A stretch of DNA of 33,087 bases from a bacterium (GCA_030638825.1 DAOWDU010000019.1:1-33087), one strand, 5' to 3'. Positions 15,254 to 23,159 are shown, numbered from the stretch's first letter. Notes: generated by a model from the letters alone, not told the origin. A program made the numbers and translations.

Positions 15254-17170
15254 CTATTTTTTCTCATCATCCTTTTTATCTTCATCTTTCACATCCTCAA
15301 ATTCCCCTTCAACCGGACCTTTGTTATTTTCTTCTTTTTTTTCTTCTCCGCCAGGAGGAGTTTGTCCTGCTTGTTGTTGATACATCGCTGCGCCAATTTT
15401 TTGCGCTTCTTGAGATAATTCTTCAGACGCTTTTTTAATCGCTTCCGAATCATCGCCTTCTTTCACTTTCTTCAACGCTTCCACTTTTTCTTCAATAGAT
15501 TTTTTATCTTCTGCTTTAATCTTGTCGCCAGCGTCGCGCAAAAGCTTTTCTGTTGTGTAAACAAGAGTGTCCGCATTATTTTTAATTTCTATCTTCTCTT
15601 TCTTTTTTTTATCCTCCTCTGCATGAACTTCCGCGTCCTTTTGCATTTTATCAATTTCTTCTTTTGAAAGTCCTGAGGACGCTTCAATCCTGATAGATTG
15701 CTCTTTACTTGTCGCCTTGTCTTTCGCCTTTACATTTAAGATTCCATTCGCGTCAATATCAAATGTAACCTCAACTTGCGGAACACCGCGTGGAGATGGC
15801 GGGATACCGTCTAACATAAATCTGCCGAGAGATTTATTGCCTACTGCCATTTCTCTTTCGCCTTGCAAAACATTAATTTCTACAGAAGGTTGATTGTCAG
15901 CTGCCGTAGAAAATATCTGCGTTTTCGCCGCTGGGATGGTGGTATTTTTCTCAATTAATTTTGAAGAAATCCCGCCCATCGTTTCAATTCCAAGAGAAAG
16001 TGGCGTTACATCCAAAAGCAAAACATCTTTCACATCGCCGCCTAACACTCCGCCTTGAATTGCTGCACCAGTGGCAACAACTTCATCAGGATTAATTCCT
16101 TTGTGCGGTTCTTTGCCAAAGAATTTTTTCACTGTTTCCTGAATTATCGGCATTCTTGTCATCCCGCCAACTAAAACAACTTCATTAATATCGCCAACGC
16201 TAAACTTTGCGTCTTCAAGCGCCTTCTTGCACGGCTCAAGAGTTCCCTGCACCAAATCATCAACAAGCTCTTCCAGTTTTGCTCTGGTCATTTTCAGATT
16301 AAGATGCTTCGGGCCTGATTCATCAACAGAGATAAACGGCTGATTTATTTCTGTTTCAACCGAAGAAGAAAGTTCGTGCTTCGCTTTTTCCGCTGCCTCT
16401 TTTAATCTTTGCAGAGCCATTTGGTCTTTACTTAAATCAACGCCCTGCTCTTTTTTAAATTCTTCCGCAATCCAGTTCATAATTTTCTGATCAAAATCAT
16501 CACCGCCCAAATGAGTGTCGCCATTCGTCGCCTTAACCTCAATCGTGTCATCTCCCACTTCCAAAACAGAGACATCAAAAGTTCCGCCACCCAAATCGTA
16601 AACAACTATTTTTTCATCTTTCTTTTTATTAAAGCCATAAGCAAGCGCGGCCGCTGTCGGTTCATTAATAATTCTTTTGACGTCAAATCCGGCGATTTTT
16701 CCAGCGTCTTTTGTCGCTTGTCTCTGGGAGTCGTTAAAATAGGCTGGTACGGTAATCACCGCTTCGGTTATTTTTTCACCCAATTTCTCTTCCGCGTCAC
16801 TTTTTAATTTCTGCAAAATCATCGCGGAAATTTCTTGTGGCGTATGTTCTTTATCTCCCATTTTTACCTTGACGCCTCCATTTGCTTTCACAATTTTATA
16901 CGGCACAAGTTTTATATCTTCCTGAATTTCTTTATCTTCAAAACTTCTTCCAATTAATCTTTTTACCGAAAACACCGTGTTTTCTGGATTTGTGACAGAT
17001 TGCCTTTTCGCAAGCAATCCAACCAGTCTTTCGCCAGCTTTGCTAACAGCAACAACCGAAGGAGTCGTTCTATTCCCTTCTTTATTTTCTAAGATCTTCG
17101 GCTCCCCCGCCTCAACAACCGCCATCGCTGAATTGGTAGTCCCAAGATCAATTCCTAAAATTTTACTCAT
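15254..17170 (-). CDS. dnaK: Chaperone DnaK (Hsp70)
   Basis: ATP-dependent chaperone working with DnaJ and GrpE. Seen: the start [18 protein letters not shown], phosphate motif [24 protein letters not shown], adenosine motif [13 protein letters not shown], the linker [18 protein letters not shown], and a C-terminal lid ending in an acidic tail ([17 protein letters not shown]). At 638 aa it is full length. Minus-strand heat-shock group with grpE and hrcA, but a 59-aa gene and repeat DNA lie between, and I see no CIRCE directly before dnaK. A weak SD (AAAGGGAAA) lies 6-7 nt before ATG 17170. dnaJ is not in the window. Confidence 0.98.
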   Translation of the reverse strand: MSKILGIDLGTTNSAMAVVEAGEPKILENKEGNRTTPSVVAVSKAGERLVGLLAKRQSVTNPENTVFSVKRLIGRSFEDKEIQEDIKLVPYKIVKANGGVKVKMGDKEHTPQEISAMILQKLKSDAEEKLGEKITEAVITVPAYFNDSQRQATKDAGKIAGFDVKRIINEPTAAALAYGFNKKKDEKIVVYDLGGGTFDVSVLEVGDDTIEVKATNGDTHLGGDDFDQKIMNWIAEEFKKEQGVDLSKDQMALQRLKEAAEKAKHELSSSVETEINQPFISVDESGPKHLNLKMTRAKLEELVDDLVQGTLEPCKKALEDAKFSVGDINEVVLVGGMTRMPIIQETVKKFFGKEPHKGINPDEVVATGAAIQGGVLGGDVKDVLLLDVTPLSLGIETMGGISSKLIEKNTTIPAAKTQIFSTAADNQPSVEINVLQGEREMAVGNKSLGRFMLDGIPPSPRGVPQVEVTFDIDANGILNVKAKDKATSKEQSIRIEASSGLSKEEIDKMQKDAEVHAEEDKKKKEKIEIKNNADTLVYTTEKLLRDAGDKIKAEDKKSIEEKVEALKKVKEGDDSEAIKKASEELSQEAQKIGAAMYQQQAGQTPPGGEEKKEENNKGPVEGEFEDVKDEDKKDDEKK

Positions 17171-17218
17171 AATAGTTTCCCTTTCTTTAAAAATTAAATT
17201 ATTAACTAAATTTCAATT

Positions 17219-17397
17219 GTCAAATTGTCATATTGCTAAATTGTTATGCATAGCAATACATAGATACTCATAGAAATTATTAGAAATTAAATTGTTGTTT
17301 TCTGGGACAATTAATTACAATCAGTTTCTATAAATTACAATCAGTTTCTAAGCATTGCTATGCATAACAATTTAACAATATAGCAATACAACAATTT
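17219..17397. repeat. Large inverted-repeat element upstream of dnaK
   Basis: Left arm AAATTGTTATGCATAGCAAT and right arm ATTGCTATGCATAACAATTT are exact inverses, with further imperfect pairing outside (TCATATTGC/GCAATAC region). Inside is a hairpin core like the family O repeats at 13121 and 13528. It fills the dnaK 5' region and reaches the stop of the 59-aa gene. Confidence 0.8.
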
Positions 17398-17575
17398 AGT
17401 TTTCTTCCTCAAATCCCCCATAACACCCCATACATCCAAAACATCCCAGCGACGCAGATGCATCTTTCTTAACTTCCGTCATTGCTACGCCACAGCAAAT
17501 GGGAATTCTACTGTTGTCTTTTTCAACCTTCTCAATATTCCCGCAATTTTTCGCGCACTTGTAAATTTTTTGCAT
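17396..17575 (-). CDS. 59-aa cysteine-rich metal-site protein (desulforedoxin-like N-terminus)
   Basis: One residue short of the ORF track. The protein starts MQKIYKCAKNCGNIEKVEKD and continues to IPICCGVAM. This matches the desulforedoxin/desulfoferrodoxin N-domain pattern (YKC..CGN ... CCG..M) with one extra residue in the first pair (C7-x3-C11, then C27-C28). It continues with a second set, CFGCMGC (C45, C48, C51), and an acidic end. A small mononuclear iron or zinc site is likely (inferred); redox or metal sensing beside the heat-shock genes is speculative. No SD. It stands between grpE and dnaK on the same strand. Confidence 0.75.
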   Translation of the reverse strand: MQKIYKCAKNCGNIEKVEKDNSRIPICCGVAMTEVKKDASASLGCFGCMGCYGGFEEEN

Positions 17576-17601
17576 AGTATTTTTTGTTAGTTTTTTAAAT
17601 A

Positions 17602-17783
17602 TTTCTACGGCGCTTTAGCGCACGGTCACAGAGGTTTTAACCTCGCGAGTATTAACTCAACACATTTTGGAACTTGGTTCTGGATACCCAGAACCAAGTT
17701 CCAAAATGTTGTGATATTTTAAAATTACTTTTTTTCTCGCGAGGTTAAAACCTCGGGGACCCTCGGCTAAAGCCGGGTAGAAA
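17602..17783. repeat. Nested palindromic element (two inverted family G copies)
   Basis: Outer copies TTTCTACGGCGCTTTAGCGC (left) and GGCTAAAGCCGGGTAGAAA (right) each carry the GAGGTTTTAACCTC hairpin. At the centre are perfect 21-bp arms (17663-17683 and 17688-17708; CATTTTGGAACTTGGTTCTG) around ATAC. The single copy at 2685-2729 shows the outer unit is mobile or recurrent on its own. It fills most of the gap between grpE and the 59-aa gene. Confidence 0.9.
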
Positions 17784-17788
17784 TTCAT

Positions 17789-17821
17789 ATCCAATATTTA
17801 ATATTTAATATTTAATATTTT
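17789..17821. repeat. Heptamer tract (AATATTT)n at the grpE stop
   Basis: About four tandem 7-bp units (ATATTTA). The last codons and stop of grpE (NIKY*) are read from this tract. Confidence 0.75.
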
Positions 17822-18323
17822 TAACAGCAATCTTAACTTTCCCCACTCTCACAACTTTCCCAAACATCCTATATCCTTTCTGAACCTCTGCAATAACAGT
17901 TCCTTCTTCTTGATCCGACTCTTCCTCCCCAACCGATTCAAACAAATTTGGATCAAATTTCTCACCAACTGATTTAATTTCCTCAACCCCAACTTCTTTC
18001 AAGAAATTATCAAACTGATTTTTAATGCAAACTATTCCTTTCGCCCAATTAGAATTTTCTAAATCTTTCGGCAAATGTTTTGTCGCTAATTCAAAATTAT
18101 CTATCGTCGGCAAAAGTTTTACGATCACATCCTCGCTCGCGTATTTCCGAAACTCTTTCAAATACTTCTCCTGATCCTTTTTATAATTCAAAAAATCCGC
18201 CTTCGCCCTCTGCCACCCCGCCAAATTTTCTTCCGCTTGTTTTTTGTAATCTGAGAGTTCTTGTTTCGGGTCTTTTTTTTGTAAAATAAGTTTTTTGAGT
18301 TTTTTTGGTTTGGGGGTTGACAT
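17805..18323 (-). CDS. grpE: GrpE, nucleotide-exchange factor for DnaK
   Basis: Opens the DnaK nucleotide cleft. Seen: a long N-terminal coiled coil (about 15-70), KLLPTIDNFELATKH, then the beta-wing signature GVEEIKSVGEKFDPNLFES and AEVQKGYRMFGKVVRVGKVKI. At 172 aa it is normal. The last residues come from a heptamer repeat tract. ATG 18323 has no SD and its complement forms part of the -35 (TTGACA) of the divergent 87-aa gene. No CIRCE is visible here, so heat control would have to come by read-through from hrcA or from elsewhere. Confidence 0.95.
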   Translation of the reverse strand: MSTPKPKKLKKLILQKKDPKQELSDYKKQAEENLAGWQRAKADFLNYKKDQEKYLKEFRKYASEDVIVKLLPTIDNFELATKHLPKDLENSNWAKGIVCIKNQFDNFLKEVGVEEIKSVGEKFDPNLFESVGEEESDQEEGTVIAEVQKGYRMFGKVVRVGKVKIAVKNIKY

Positions 18324-18345
18324 AAGATTGAAATTGATATAGAGT
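18317..18345 (+). promoter_or_regulatory. Promoter of the 87-aa gene, overlapping the grpE start
   Basis: TTGACA (18317-18322) lies across the grpE start region (ATG complement 18321-18323). The -10 is TAGAGT (17-bp spacer) or TATAGA (15-bp spacer). Confidence 0.55.
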
Positions 18346-18371
18346 TTAGTAAAATTTGGAGGATTCGTTTT

Positions 18372-18635
18372 ATGGTAAAAATATGGAACAGATGGGTAAG
18401 GCTCGTTGAAAACTTTTTTGAAGCAAAAATATCAACAACAAAAAGAACGATACAGATTTTATTATTTTATATTCTTTCTTTTTCATTGGCATTTTTAGCT
18501 AATGAAATAAATAGAGAATTAGGATTGGTAATTTTCTTATTAGTCTTAATACTATCTGCCTCGGTTATTATTACACTTTTATATTCTATCTTAAAGGAAA
18601 TAATAATAAATATAGGAATGAGCTTGAAACATTAA
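18372..18635 (+). CDS. 87-aa two-helix membrane protein
   Basis: Not recognised. GGAGGA lies 8 nt before ATG 18372. A basic, tryptophan-containing N-terminus (MVKIWNRWVRLVENFF) is followed by two hydrophobic helices (about 26-46 and 50-75) and a short tail. It lies on the opposite strand between grpE and hrcA, so any read-through of hrcA into grpE would be antisense to it. No cysteine, no catalytic motif. Function unknown. Confidence 0.72.
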   Translation: MVKIWNRWVRLVENFFEAKISTTKRTIQILLFYILSFSLAFLANEINRELGLVIFLLVLILSASVIITLLYSILKEIIINIGMSLKH

Positions 18636-18728
18636 AATAACATTTTTGATTTTCCAAGTTCTTTTTTTTATTTCCAAATTTCAAGCTAAGATTTAAATTG
18701 ATTAAAATTGAAAAACTTTCTTGGAGTT

Positions 18729-18791
18729 CTGGAGTTCACTCTTTAGAGTGTAATTTACGCACGAACTTACAGACTAAAGTCTGAACTCCAG
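18729..18791. repeat. Inverted repeat with inner hairpins (family I)
   Basis: Outer arms CTGGAGTTCA and TGAACTCCAG; inner hairpins CACTCTTTAGAGTG and CAGACTAAAGTCTG. Second copy at 23160-23236. Confidence 0.88.
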
Positions 18792-18802
18792 ACCTATACT
18801 CA

Positions 18803-19516
18803 TTATCCGCCCAACAATTTCTTCAAATAATCAATCAACGACACATTCCTTGAATACTTCATCCTCTTCGGACCGATGATCGCCAGCAGACCTTCCTCGC
18901 CATTTTTCATACTATATTTAGAAACAACCATGCTGCACTCGTTGGAATTACAAATCGGATTTTCATCGCCGATATAAATTTCAATCTCTGATTTATTCTC
19001 TAATTCACCGGATAATTCTTCCATACTCTCATCAAGATAATCTATCACTTCCGCCATTTTAGAAACGCTGTCTAAATCGCTAAATTCCGGCTGGGATAAT
19101 AATTTCTGTATTCCTGATTTATAGAAATCATCAGAATCTATCACGCCGCTTACCGCCAAATTCCCTGACATCGCGGATAAAAGTTTTGCCGTTGTCCGAG
19201 CAAGCATTTTATTCTGCGCTTTTAGTTTTAAAAGTTCAACCTGCAAAGAATTTTGCTCTCTTTTTGTCAGTTCTTTTTCCTGCATCAAAACATCAACAAA
19301 ATATCTAAATCCTTTATCAGTTGGAATTCTGCCAGCAGAAATATGCGGCTGATACAAATATTCTTCGTTTTCAAGTTCCATCATCTCGGCTCTAATCGTC
19401 GCCGGGCTTAAATCAAGACTATACTTCTCCACCAACAAAGAAGAACTCACCGGAATCGCAGAGTCAACATATTCCCCAATAATCAAGCTTAAAATTAATT
19501 CCTGTCGTTCCTGCAT
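18803..19516 (-). CDS. hrcA: Heat-inducible repressor HrcA, short form
   Basis: Represses heat-shock genes by binding CIRCE; activity depends on chaperones. Seen: N-terminal winged helix with SPATIRAEMMELENEEYLYQ and HISAGRIPTDKGFRYFVD, and the C-terminal block GDENPICNSNECSMVVSKYS and GLLAIIGPKRMKYSRNVSLIDYL. At 237 aa it is about 100 shorter than the common form (near 340); the loss lies in the middle (inserted dimerisation/GAF-like region), while both conserved ends remain. No SD. The CIRCE and promoter directly upstream imply autoregulation. Confidence 0.95.
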   Translation of the reverse strand: MQERQELILSLIIGEYVDSAIPVSSSLLVEKYSLDLSPATIRAEMMELENEEYLYQPHISAGRIPTDKGFRYFVDVLMQEKELTKREQNSLQVELLKLKAQNKMLARTTAKLLSAMSGNLAVSGVIDSDDFYKSGIQKLLSQPEFSDLDSVSKMAEVIDYLDESMEELSGELENKSEIEIYIGDENPICNSNECSMVVSKYSMKNGEEGLLAIIGPKRMKYSRNVSLIDYLKKLLGG

Positions 19517-19576
19517 TTTGATAAATTAGAATTCGTAAACTTTTGACTTTATGAACTTTATAGACTTTTGACTTCG

Positions 19577-19603
19577 TTAGCGCTCCCCCTCTTAGAGTGC
19601 TAA
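19577..19603 (-). promoter_or_regulatory. CIRCE operator of hrcA
   Basis: TTAGCGCTC, nine bases, GAGTGCTAA: the consensus TTAGCACTC-N9-GAGTGCTAA with one mismatch. It stands just downstream of the -10, where bound HrcA would block transcription. Confidence 0.93.
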
Positions 19604-19607
19604 TTTT

Positions 19608-19635
19608 ATTATAGAGGATTTTAAATACGCGTCAA
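19608..19635 (-). promoter_or_regulatory. hrcA promoter
   Basis: Minus strand: -35 TTGACG (19630-19635), 16-bp spacer, perfect -10 TATAAT (19608-19613). CIRCE covers the expected start of transcription. Confidence 0.85.
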
Positions 19636-19638
19636 GGG

Positions 19639-19668
19639 TTGACAATATGAATTTTTTTTGCTTATATA
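19639..19668 (+). promoter_or_regulatory. Promoter of the 129-aa gene
   Basis: TTGACA (19639-19644), then TTATAT (17-bp spacer) or TATATA (18-bp spacer). It is back to back with the hrcA promoter; the two -35 boxes are three bases apart. Confidence 0.75.
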
Positions 19669-19707
19669 TGATTACAAATCAATGTTCTTAATATAAGAGG
19701 TGAAACA

Positions 19708-20097
19708 ATGATGCTTAAACAGTTAATAGATGAAATACAGAAAAATGTTCTATTAATTCCTGGTCCAATATTGGAAGGATTAAAGAAAAAATATGAAATG
19801 ACAAGAGCAATAATGAGAAACACATTGCACTTGGAAGATGAAAGGATACTGATCCTAGAACTGGAATTTTGGTGGCAGACTCTTAAAACAGAAAAAGAAA
19901 CCATCCAAAACAACAACAAACTAATAGAAAGGATAGAAAACGCATTTACCAAAGAGAGATGGTATGTGTTTGAAAAAGTGGACGAACCTTACAATCCAGG
20001 ATTAAAAAGATTTGAAAACCTTCATCTTCAAAAATTGGTTCTTAAAAAAAGACACTTAGTTGTAATCTCTAAAGACGCGCTTGAAGCCGAAAAATAA
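19708..20097 (+). CDS. 129-aa soluble orphan protein
   Basis: Not recognised. Start ATG 19708 or 19711 (AAGAGGTGA lies 5 or 8 nt before them; the second spacing is more usual). Mostly helical and charged, with IPGPILEGLKKKYEMTRAIM, a central ILILELEFWWQTLKTEKE helix and a C-terminal ordered part (RWYVFEKVDEPYNPG, KRHLVVISKD). No signal peptide. It has a full private promoter and a terminator overlapping the stop. Its promoter abuts the CIRCE-regulated hrcA promoter, so bound HrcA or RNA polymerase could affect both; this is inferred from position only. Confidence 0.8.
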   Translation: MMLKQLIDEIQKNVLLIPGPILEGLKKKYEMTRAIMRNTLHLEDERILILELEFWWQTLKTEKETIQNNNKLIERIENAFTKERWYVFEKVDEPYNPGLKRFENLHLQKLVLKKRHLVVISKDALEAEK

Positions 20098-20112
20098 GTA
20101 GGCTTCTTTTTT
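20083..20112 (+). terminator. Terminator overlapping the stop of the 129-aa gene
   Basis: GAAGCC, 12-nt loop containing the stop, GGCTTC, then a run of seven T. Same stop-in-hairpin design as the 49-aa gene. Confidence 0.75.
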
Positions 20113-20119
20113 TATTTAT

Positions 20120-20148
20120 TTGTCAACATCCCAAATAAATTATATAAT
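20120..20148 (+). promoter_or_regulatory. corA promoter
   Basis: TTGTCA (20120-20125), 17-bp spacer, perfect TATAAT (20143-20148). It shares TTGTCAACATC and the post -10 AATAACAATAT with the promoter at 14930. Confidence 0.8.
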
Positions 20149-20201
20149 AACAATATAAAAAACTTTCAACTTTATAAACTTTTTAACTTTATAACTATTC
20201 T

Positions 20202-21119
20202 ATGCAACAAAAAATAAAAAATAAAAACATCACTTGGATAAATATAGTAAACCCCAATCAAAAAGATGTTCAATTTTTAAAAGAAGAATTTAAACTTTGT
20301 CCATCCATTTTAAAAGAATACATTCCAAAAATCAAAAGACCGAAAGTTGAAGCATACCAAGACTATCTTTTTGTCGTTGTCCACTTCCCCGTTTTTAACC
20401 GCAAAACTAGAAAAACAATTTCCGTAGAACTTGATATAGTTCTCTTTGAAAATACCTTAATTACCAGTTGCGCAGGATCATTTCCAGAGCTTAAAAAAGT
20501 ATTTACAAAATGCGGCGTAAACGAACAGGTTAGAAATTACTATATGGAAGAAAACGCAATTTGCCTTATTTATAAAATTTTAGACAAACTTATTGACACC
20601 AGAATGCCAATGCTTGATCACATAGACGACCGCATTGATGAAATGGAAGAAGAAATTTTCAATGGGAACGAAAGAAAAATGGTTAGCGAGATTGCCGTTG
20701 TCAAACACGATATTATTAGTTTCCGAAAAATAGTCAAACCGCAAAGAGTTGTTTTGGAAAGTTTAATCAGAACAGCGACAAAAATAACAAATAAAAATCT
20801 AACCAGAGTTTCCGCGGAAGTTATCGGTTCAAATGTAAAAATTTGGCACACGCTAGAAAACTATAAAGAAATGATTGAAGCTTTAGAACATACAAACGAA
20901 TCACTGCTTTCTTATAAATTAGGAGACACAATGAAAATTTTAACCGCTTTTTCCGTCATTGTTCTACCCCTCTCCTTAATCGCCAACGCCTTTGGAATGA
21001 ATGTCACGAATGGGATGCCGTTTTTAGAATTACAAAACGGATTTTGGATAATTGTTATTTTTATGAGTTCAATAACTTTTATTTCGTTCTTGTTTTTCAG
21101 GTTTAAGAGGTGGTTATAA
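20202..21119 (+). CDS. corA: CorA-family magnesium/divalent cation transporter
   Basis: Pentameric membrane channel for Mg2+ (also Co2+/Ni2+). Seen: an N-terminal cytoplasmic domain, the long stalk helix (about 185-250), and a C-terminal pair of helices with the defining FGMNVTNG loop (GMN near 265) after VLPLSLIANA. It ends in a basic RFKRW tail as usual. At 305 aa it is full length. ATG 20202 has no SD. A 141-bp inverted repeat separates it from cysS. Confidence 0.94.
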   Translation: MQQKIKNKNITWINIVNPNQKDVQFLKEEFKLCPSILKEYIPKIKRPKVEAYQDYLFVVVHFPVFNRKTRKTISVELDIVLFENTLITSCAGSFPELKKVFTKCGVNEQVRNYYMEENAICLIYKILDKLIDTRMPMLDHIDDRIDEMEEEIFNGNERKMVSEIAVVKHDIISFRKIVKPQRVVLESLIRTATKITNKNLTRVSAEVIGSNVKIWHTLENYKEMIEALEHTNESLLSYKLGDTMKILTAFSVIVLPLSLIANAFGMNVTNGMPFLELQNGFWIIVIFMSSITFISFLFFRFKRWL

Positions 21120-21121
21120 AA

Positions 21122-21262
21122 CTGTCATTGCGAGGAGCCCGATTGAGCGAAGCGAAGAGATGGCGACGAAGCAATCCCGTAACTATATTCTCTGTGCATA
21201 GTTGCGGGATTGCTTCGTCATTCCACTACGCTATCGCTTCGTTCCATTCCTCGCAATGACAG
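21122..21262. repeat. 141-bp nested palindromic element (family H)
   Basis: Outer arms CTGTCATTGCGAGGA and TCCTCGCAATGACAG; inner perfect arms GACGAAGCAATCCCG and CGGGATTGCTTCGTC. The GTCATTGCGAGGA...GAAGCAATC form is a widespread REP-like sequence in unrelated bacteria (general knowledge). A short derivative is at 24641. Confidence 0.93.
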
Positions 21263-21278
21263 ATAAAATAACAAAACA

Positions 21279-22790
21279 ATGAAATTATATAATACTTATA
21301 CCAAAAAATTAGAAGAATTTAAGCCGATTAGAAAAGGCGAAGTCCGACTTTACCACTGCGGACCTACTGTCTATTGGACCCAGCATATTGGCAATTTGCG
21401 CGGGATGTTTTGCGCTGATTTGGCGGTGAGAGTATTTAGATACTTAGATTATGAAGTCAAACATGTCAGAAATTATACTGATGTCGGTCATCTAACTTCT
21501 GATGAAGACGAAGGAGAGGATAAGATGGAAAAAAGGGCTCGTTTAGAAAAATTAAAGCCAGAAGAAATCGCGGAAAAATATATCAAGATTTTTGAACAAG
21601 ATACGCAAGAATTAAATATGCTGGAACCGAATGTTAAGCCAAAAGCAACTGAACATATTCAAGAAATGATTGGTATGGTTCAATCTTTACTTGACAAGGG
21701 TTACGCTTACTCAACAGATTTAGCGGTTTATTTTGATATTTCCAAAGCTAAAAATTATACAAAATTATCAGGGCAGATTCTGGAAAAAAATATCCAAGGC
21801 GCAGGAAAAAGCGAAGTCAGCGATTTGCAAAAAAAACATTCCAGCGATTTTGCGTTGTGGTTTTTCAAAGCTGGCGCGCATAAAAACGCTCTGCAACATT
21901 GGCCGTCTCCGTTTAATTCTAAGCTGGTTGAAAACGGACGAGGTTTTCCTGGTTGGCATATTGAGTGTTCCGCGATGAGTAAAAAATATTTGGGCAACAC
22001 TTTAGATATTCATATGGGAGGCATTGAACATATTCCCGTTCATCACACGAATGAAATCGCCCAAAGCGAATCAGCAAACGGAGTTAAGTTCACAAATTAC
22101 TGGCTGCATAATGAACATCTTTTAGTCAATAATAAAAAAATGGCAAAGTCAGAAGGGACTGGCTATAGCTTGTCGGAAATAAAAGAAAAAGGATTTAATC
22201 CCCTCTCTCTGCGATATTTATTTTTGACTGCGCACTATCGCTCTAAACTTAATTTCACTTGGAAAAGTTTAGAAGCGAGTGAAAATGCGTTGAATAGGTT
22301 GTGTGATTTTGTGAGCTTCATGCGAGAGTTCCATAGTCCGAACGAAGCGGAGCGTAGTGAGGCTGTGGAACCCAAAATGCAAGACTTGCATATGCGGTGC
22401 CACAGCCCTGCGGAGACTATGGCACCGTCGGATGAGAACGAAAGAAGCTCAGCTTCCTATAGGAAGCTGAGCTTCTACGAAGAAAAATTCCAGAACGCTC
22501 TTGAAAATAATTTTGACACCCCAAAAGCGTTAGCAATAATCTGGGAAATGATTAAATCAAAAGAATTAAGTTATGAGAATAAAAAAACAGCCCTTCTAAA
22601 ATTTGACAAAGTGCTGGGATTAGGATTAGATAAGATTACGACTAAAGAAATTAAAATTTCTGACGAGGTTAAAAAGTTGATTGAACAAAGAGAAGAAGCG
22701 AGGGGAAATAAAGACTGGGAGAGAGCGGATGAATTGAGGGAGGAGATAAAAAAAAGCGGCCATATCTTTGAGGATAAGCCGATTGGATGA
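21279..22790 (+). CDS. cysS: Cysteinyl-tRNA synthetase with an in-frame repeat-derived insert
   Basis: Class I synthetase charging tRNA-Cys. Seen: YHCGPTVYW with zinc ligand C28, the HIGH-type HIGN (36-39), WHIECSAMS (C230), the HMGGIEHIPVHHTNE block supplying further zinc ligands, KMAKSEGT (KMSKS-type, 288-291), and a C-terminal anticodon-binding region with NNFDTPKALAIIWEM and REEARGNKDWERADELR. At 503 aa it is longer than the typical 460-470. The excess is residues about 351-400, read from two repeats (22328-22426 and 22443-22476). They join the helical domain after the catalytic core, probably a surface loop. The frame is kept through both. No SD. Confidence 0.96.
   Translation: MKLYNTYTKKLEEFKPIRKGEVRLYHCGPTVYWTQHIGNLRGMFCADLAVRVFRYLDYEVKHVRNYTDVGHLTSDEDEGEDKMEKRARLEKLKPEEIAEKYIKIFEQDTQELNMLEPNVKPKATEHIQEMIGMVQSLLDKGYAYSTDLAVYFDISKAKNYTKLSGQILEKNIQGAGKSEVSDLQKKHSSDFALWFFKAGAHKNALQHWPSPFNSKLVENGRGFPGWHIECSAMSKKYLGNTLDIHMGGIEHIPVHHTNEIAQSESANGVKFTNYWLHNEHLLVNNKKMAKSEGTGYSLSEIKEKGFNPLSLRYLFLTAHYRSKLNFTWKSLEASENALNRLCDFVSFMREFHSPNEAERSEAVEPKMQDLHMRCHSPAETMAPSDENERSSASYRKLSFYEEKFQNALENNFDTPKALAIIWEMIKSKELSYENKKTALLKFDKVLGLGLDKITTKEIKISDEVKKLIEQREEARGNKDWERADELREEIKKSGHIFEDKPIG
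22328..22426. repeat. Diverged MITE-like element (family F) in frame inside cysS
   Basis: Left GTTCCATAGTC...GGCTGTGGAACC...ATGCAA, right TTGCAT...GGTGCCACAGCC...GACTATGGCACC: the same arm order as 2740-2865, with a TGCAA/TTGCA centre. It encodes about 33 residues of cysS without a stop. Confidence 0.85.
22443..22476. repeat. In-frame palindrome (family D) inside cysS
   Basis: AGAAGCTCAGCTTCC, TATA, GGAAGCTGAGCTTCT: perfect 15-bp arms, read as RSSASYRKLSFY. Sister copy in recO (30144-30177). Confidence 0.92.
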
Positions 22791-22793
22791 AAT

Positions 22794-22823
22794 AAAAAAA
22801 GTGGCTGTGTTTGAAACACAACC
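22794..22823 (-). terminator. Terminator of the 73-aa gene
   Basis: Minus strand: GGTTGTGTTTC and AAACACAGCC pair (one G-U) and are followed by CACTTTTTTT. It is convergent with cysS, which may also use the hairpin. Confidence 0.8.
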
Positions 22824-22847
22824 AAATGAGCTAAAAATTATTTTCTT

Positions 22848-23069
22848 TTAACAATATTTTATATCCCTAGAAACAGGAGTGTCGCCACCATATGTCTCAC
22901 CATTTAAGATAAGAACTTTTTGTTTTTTCCCGTCCTTAAATATAATCAAGACAATTCCACCGTTAGCCTTTCTTTTAACTCCTGGCTCGGGATAAAAATG
23001 ACCACTTTCTATTTTTCTTTCTCTTAGACCACTTACATTCAACTCTGTTAATATTGATTTTTTACTCAT
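22848..23069 (-). CDS. 73-aa orphan protein
   Basis: Not recognised. The start is moved from 23123 to ATG 23069: GAGGAG lies 5 nt before it, and the track start lies in the -10 of the promoter. The protein (MSKKSILTELNVSGLRERK) has a basic first half, a beta-like block GGIVLIIFKDGKKQKVLILNG and a C-terminal YGGDTPVSRDIKYC with a lone cysteine two residues after a lysine. Soluble, no membrane helix. It has its own promoter and terminator and is antisense-convergent to cysS. Confidence 0.75.
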   Translation of the reverse strand: MSKKSILTELNVSGLRERKIESGHFYPEPGVKRKANGGIVLIIFKDGKKQKVLILNGETYGGDTPVSRDIKYC

Positions 23070-23121
23070 TAAATCTCCTCTTTTATTTTCTCTCTCCTCT
23101 AAAAAAGAGTTCGTTAAAATC

Positions 23122-23149
23122 ATAATAGCATAAATATAAAAACACGCAA
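23122..23149 (-). promoter_or_regulatory. Promoter of the 73-aa gene
   Basis: Minus strand: TTGCGT (23144-23149), 16-bp spacer, TATTAT (23122-23127). Confidence 0.55.
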
Positions 23150-23159
23150 GGGAAAAATC

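Noticed and set aside
15181-15438. 85-aa plus-strand ORF touching the stop of the 54-aa gene
   Set aside because: It crosses a strong terminator at once and then runs antisense to the dnaK tail.
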